NCBI GenBank assembly: GCA_009774215.1
Contig: VSNH01000080.1
Span: 1-16,551, forward strand
DNA: 16,551 nucleotides
Source of the DNA: Lachnospiraceae bacterium
Lineage (GTDB): Bacteria; Bacillota; Clostridia; Lachnospirales; Lachnospiraceae
Reading direction: 5' to 3'
Part shown: positions 13,950 to 16,551 of the stretch, piece by piece
Layout: every line of letters starts with the position of its first letter
Numbering within the stretch: the first letter of the stretch is position 1
Notes under the pieces: generated by a model
Databases searched by the model: none
Seen by the model: the letters and a program-made list of their open reading frames with translations, nothing else
Told to the model about the DNA's origin: nothing
Made by a program: the position numbers and the translations under genes

Positions 13950-13989
13950 CCGGGAAGCGACCGTTTTGCAGCCACAGATGCCGCGGGCT

Positions 13990-14796
13990 TCAATCAGCGC
14001 ATCGCTTGCGGAAATGTAAAAGGCGGGAAGAAACCTGAACGGAATTGTAGAGGTCGGTGTAGACATCGGGAGAGATGCCTTCCATGTAATTGGGGGTATA
14101 TGCCTTGTCTACGCCGGCTTTTTTTAACAGGTCGATGGCCTTGTTATAGGCGATGGCGGCTTCCACCTCCGTGTCGTAGACACCCACTTTTACATAGCCT
14201 TTTACATGTATTTTTACAAGATATCCGGTGCGGCCCTTCTCCTGTATGACGCTTACGCCGTGAAAGCGGTTGAAAATTTCGATATTCTCGTAACGCAGAT
14301 CGTTTCGATTGCCGTTGATAAAGCGGTAGTCCCGTCCCTCCACGGCATAGTTTTTGATGCCGTAGCGGCTCATGATATTCACCTGCATACCGTAGTCGGC
14401 CACGAAATAGTGACCGCCGCGTCTGGATATTTTGCGGGAGGAATAGTAGAACAGATCGTCCTTATCAAAAATAAAAAATTCAGTCGGAGAGAAATAGTAA
14501 TAAAAAAAACGGGGACGGATGTAAATGGGCGAAGAAAAATACAGCCCGTTGTCCCGGAAGTTAATCAGGCTCACCCATTTGGCGAAGGCGAGCGGAGCGT
14601 CCTCGGTATAGTCTTCCAGACGGATGGAGGAGTCGCTTAAGAGCGCAGTGGCGGTGAGGTAAATCTCATGCGCTTTTTTTTGATTTTCGTGGCTGCCGAG
14701 GCTGATATGTTTATTGCGATAAGTTAATGAGGCGCGAAAATATATGGTTCCATCCTTCCTTTTTGCTGTATATACGCCCGTTAACGGTTGATTCAT
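13990..14796 (-). CDS. AP2-domain protein with HNH-like core
   Basis: 268 aa; the ATG has a near-perfect ribosome binding site (AAAGGAGG, 7-nt spacing). The C-terminal region GVSVIQEKGRTGYLVKIHVKGYVKVGVYDTEVEAAIAYNKA (about 180-220) fits the AP2/ERF DNA-binding fold, common in phage and bacterial homing-type HNH endonucleases. The N-terminal TGVYTAKRKDGTIYFRASLTYRNKHISLGSHENQKKAHEIY may be a second AP2-like unit. Between them, GRDYRFINGNRNDLRYENIEIFN (155-176) resembles the HNH core 'HHxDGNxxNNRxENL', but the His is replaced (Phe159), so nuclease activity is unlikely. It probably binds DNA; it could be a domesticated endonuclease acting as a regulator. It is convergent with the GH25-like gene and divergent from the SleB-like gene. 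Confidence 0.75.
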   Translation of the reverse strand: MNQPLTGVYTAKRKDGTIYFRASLTYRNKHISLGSHENQKKAHEIYLTATALLSDSSIRLEDYTEDAPLAFAKWVSLINFRDNGLYFSSPIYIRPRFFYYYFSPTEFFIFDKDDLFYYSSRKISRRGGHYFVADYGMQVNIMSRYGIKNYAVEGRDYRFINGNRNDLRYENIEIFNRFHGVSVIQEKGRTGYLVKIHVKGYVKVGVYDTEVEAAIAYNKAIDLLKKAGVDKAYTPNYMEGISPDVYTDLYNSVQVSSRLLHFRKRCAD

Positions 14797-14818
14797 GGGT
14801 CGCTCCTCCTTTTAGGTA

Positions 14819-14846
14819 ATTGTACCATTTTTGAGAAAAAAAACAA
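14819..14846 (-). promoter_or_regulatory. Possible promoter of the AP2-domain gene
   Basis: On the minus strand TTGTTT (complement of 14841-14846), 16 nt, TACAAT (complement of 14819-14824), ending 22 nt before the start codon. The leader would be very short, just enough for the ribosome binding site. Confidence 0.5.
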
Positions 14847-14945
14847 ATTTAGAAATATTTTTCCTGTTTTCTGCATAGAATATGATAGCAGCCAAATGAG
14901 TCACAGTGTTTCAAACAGTAAACTGCTTTGACTATGGAGGAAGAG

Positions 14946-15566
14946 ATGTACAGGAAATATATTACAGGCTTCTTTTTGGCGGGGATGACCATATTGTCAT
15001 CATGGCTCTGCGTCAGGGAGCTGAAGATTGATCGGATATCGGCCAAGCCTGCCTTCCGCATGGAATACCTGGACACGTCGATGGAGGAAGATAAGCAAAG
15101 TTTTGTAGAGATGCTGGAAAGCGTATCTTCCGGACAGAGAGTGGTAGACTATGAGGTGTTGGAACAGACGAAGAAGTATCAACTGTCGGACAAGGACTAT
15201 GATGCGCTTCTTCGAATTGTGGAGGCGGAGGCAGGCGGCGAGGATCAGGACGGCAAGCTTCTGGTGGCCAATGTGGTCTTAAACAGAGTGAATAATGAGC
15301 TGTTCCCGAATACGGTGCTTGAGGTGGTCATGCAGAAAGAGCAGGGGATCGCCCAGTTTTCGCCAACTGTGGACGGCAGATACCAGAATGTCCGTGTCAG
15401 TGAGGACACGGTAGCGGCGGTGGAGCGCGCCCTGTACGGAGAGGATATTTCCCAGGGAGCGTTGTATTTCTGCGCCCGCGAAAAGGCGGATTCCGACAAA
15501 CTCAAATGGTTTGACAGAAAACTTACCAGACTTTTTTCCTACGGACACCACGAATTCTTCTTATAG
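14946..15566 (+). CDS. SleB/CwlJ-type cell wall hydrolase, membrane-anchored
   Basis: 206 aa from ATG 14946, preceded by GGAGGA with 4-nt spacing; in-frame TTG 14928 and ATG 14934 overlap that site and are less likely. An N-terminal hydrophobic anchor (about 5-22), a ~60-residue linker, then the Hydrolase_2 domain: LLRIVEAEAGGEDQDGKLLVANVVLNRVNN (88-117), with Glu95 at the position of the catalytic Glu, then the family-typical IAQFSPTVDGRYQNV, AVERALYGED, GALYFCAREKAD and FSYGHHEFFL. SleB-type enzymes are lytic transglycosylases cutting peptidoglycan glycan strands, best known in spore germination; related proteins in Clostridia also act in vegetative cells. It faces outward. Together with the adjacent GH25-like gene it suggests a wall-remodelling neighbourhood. 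Confidence 0.9.
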   Translation: MYRKYITGFFLAGMTILSSWLCVRELKIDRISAKPAFRMEYLDTSMEEDKQSFVEMLESVSSGQRVVDYEVLEQTKKYQLSDKDYDALLRIVEAEAGGEDQDGKLLVANVVLNRVNNELFPNTVLEVVMQKEQGIAQFSPTVDGRYQNVRVSEDTVAAVERALYGEDISQGALYFCAREKADSDKLKWFDRKLTRLFSYGHHEFFL

Positions 15567-15633
15567 GAAATATTGCGCCGACTGCGAAAGTGTGTTAATA
15601 TTCATGTTGGCAATGAGCAGTGCCCAGACAGAG

Positions 15634-15674
15634 GGTAAACGTGGAGGAGAGCTTGCTCGCCGAAACGTTTAACC
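15634..15674 (+). repeat. Hairpin in the intergenic region before thrC
   Basis: GGTAAACGT (15634-15642) pairs with ACGTTTAACC (15665-15674) with one bulged A. The loop contains GAGAGCTTGCTC, a small inner stem. No T-run follows. It lies 16 nt before the larger element at 15691 and may be part of the same unit. Confidence 0.6.
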
Positions 15675-15690
15675 GAATGGATGCATAGGG

Positions 15691-15785
15691 GTGCTAAGCG
15701 CCAGTGGCGCTTGTTTAGCACGGACCGAAGCGGAGCGTAGACAGCCCGTGAGCGAGGAAAACCGAAGGTTTTTTGAGCTTAGCAC
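15691..15785 (+). repeat. Palindrome-bounded structured element with alternative pairings before thrC
   Basis: GTGCTAA (15691-15697) can pair locally with TTAGCAC (15715-15721), enclosing GCGCC/GGCGC with loop AGT. Alternatively GTGCTAAGC (15691-15699) pairs perfectly with GCTTAGCAC (15777-15785), closing the whole element. Inside, CACGG (15719-15723) can pair with CCGTG (15746-15750). AAAACC-GAA-GGTTTT plus two more Ts (15758-15774) is a weak terminator-like hairpin. The mutually exclusive closures could be an attenuator for thrC or the ends of a small palindromic repeat. No T-box sequence is visible. The rest of 15567-15807 shows no gene. Confidence 0.6.
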
Positions 15786-15807
15786 TGCGATTCATAAGAA
15801 GAAAGGT

Positions 15808-16551
15808 ATGGAAAAAAGGATGGAAGTTTTATACAGCAGCACCAGAGACGGCAGGGAAAAGATTACGGCGTCCCGGGCAATTTTAAAAGGTTTGTCGGAG
15901 GATGGAGGGCTGTTTGTGCCGGATCACATCCCGGCGCTTTCCTGCTCCATGAAAGAGCTTGCGGGCAAAAGCTATCAGGAGACTGCATATGAGGTGATGA
16001 AGCTGTTTCTGACAGATTTTACGGAGGAAGAGCTCAAGAACTGCATTGCGCGCGCTTATGATGCGAAGTTCGACACGGAAGTGATTGCGCCTCTTGTGGA
16101 GGCGGAGGGCGCGTATTATCTGGAACTGTTTCACGGTGCGACCATCGCGTTTAAGGATATGGCGCTGTCGATTCTGCCTCATCTGATGATTACTTCCGCA
16201 AAGAAGAATCATGTGGAGAACGAGATTGTGATTCTGACGGCTACCTCCGGCGATACGGGTAAGGCGGCTCTTGCGGGCTTTGCGGATGTTGCGGGCACGA
16301 AGATTATCGTCTTTTATCCGAAGAACGGCGTCAGCCCGATTCAGGAGAAACAGATGGCGACCCAGAAGGGCGACAACACTTTTGTGGTCGGCATCCACGG
16401 TAATTTTGACGACGCCCAGACAGGTGTGAAAATGCTATTCAATGACAAGGAACTGGCAGGGGAGATGGCTAAGCATGGTTTACAGTTTTCTTCCGCCAAC
16501 TCCATCAATATCGGCCGGCTGGTGCCCCAGGTGGTCTACTATGTGTACGCC
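15808..16551 (+). CDS. thrC: Threonine synthase, N-terminal part (cut by window end)
   Basis: 248 codons are visible and open to the window edge. The protein begins with VLYSSTRDGREKITASRAILKGLSEDGGLFVP, typical of threonine synthase. It has the pyridoxal phosphate lysine in ATIAFKDMAL (Lys116) and the phosphate-binding segment TATSGDTGKAALAGF. It converts O-phosphohomoserine to threonine and phosphate in the cytoplasm. The long N-terminal domain indicates the class found in fungi and many bacteria. Two starts are possible: ATG 15808, with GAAAGG almost touching it, and ATG 15820, 13 nt from it; the second gives the family-like beginning MEVLYSSTR. The structured intergenic element lies immediately upstream and might regulate it. 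Confidence 0.95.
   Translation, partial: MEKRMEVLYSSTRDGREKITASRAILKGLSEDGGLFVPDHIPALSCSMKELAGKSYQETAYEVMKLFLTDFTEEELKNCIARAYDAKFDTEVIAPLVEAEGAYYLELFHGATIAFKDMALSILPHLMITSAKKNHVENEIVILTATSGDTGKAALAGFADVAGTKIIVFYPKNGVSPIQEKQMATQKGDNTFVVGIHGNFDDAQTGVKMLFNDKELAGEMAKHGLQFSSANSINIGRLVPQVVYYVYA

Noticed and set aside
13950..13989. Shared terminator between the convergent GH25-like and AP2 genes
   Set aside because: No stem followed by a T-run on either strand in the 40-nt gap.
15567..15807. T-box leader for thrC
   Set aside because: No T-box sequence (GGTACCGCG-like) or specifier-loop arrangement is visible.
15883..16398. 171-aa minus-strand frame inside thrC
   Set aside because: Antisense to conserved threonine synthase motifs; no domain recognised.

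Overview
The window looks like a chromosome segment of a Firmicute of class Clostridia, most likely a Lachnospiraceae-type gut anaerobe. The evidence is strong AGGAGG-type ribosome binding sites, dense co-directional operons, an AgrC/LytTR two-component pair, a PadR regulator paired with a membrane protein that carries a short 'permease prefix' domain, an ECF sigma/ABC cassette, and a SleB/CwlJ-type wall hydrolase. The species is an inference; no rRNA or tRNA gene is present to fix it.

Layout. 1-350: the 3' remnant of an RNHCP-domain gene and its terminator. 351-646: a gene-free leader with mutually exclusive hairpins. 647-3982: an apparent operon of GNAT acetyltransferase, SAM methyltransferase, GHKL sensor kinase and LytTR response regulator. 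Directly behind it are two 20-bp-spaced direct repeats, a good candidate LytTR operator, in front of a lipoprotein gene (4162-4971). 4973-6708: a perfect sigma-A promoter overlapped by a near-perfect pair of 19-bp palindromes drives a PadR repressor and a translationally coupled SEDS-family (FtsW/RodA-like) membrane protein, closed by an intrinsic terminator.

6735-7111 is the most unusual stretch: two tandem ~136-nt units, each folding into the same three hairpins with many compensatory base changes, in the apparent 5' leader of an ECF sigma-factor operon. That operon (7112-10545) encodes the sigma factor, a polytopic membrane partner, an ABC ATPase and an ABC-2-like permease. After it lies a frameshifted Fic pseudogene (10546-11142).

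11175-12565 (minus strand): a 63-aa unknown protein followed by an ApbE-type FMN transferase whose N-terminus looks like a DUF5808 domain. 12750-13949: a membrane-anchored GH25 lysozyme-like protein whose DxE catalytic pair reads N and G, so it may be a pseudoenzyme. 13990-14796 (minus): an AP2-domain protein with a degenerate HNH-like core. 14946-15566: a SleB/CwlJ-type hydrolase. 15567-15807: a second structured intergenic element with competing hairpins. 15808-end: threonine synthase, cut by the window edge.

Much of the gene content concerns the cell envelope and its regulation: a peptide-type sensor and LytTR regulator, lipoprotein, SEDS protein, ECF sigma with transporter, GH25-like protein, SleB-like hydrolase and exported flavinylating enzyme. 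Three separate non-coding regions carry structured, partly competing hairpins. The tandem element before the sigma gene is the best candidate for something undescribed.
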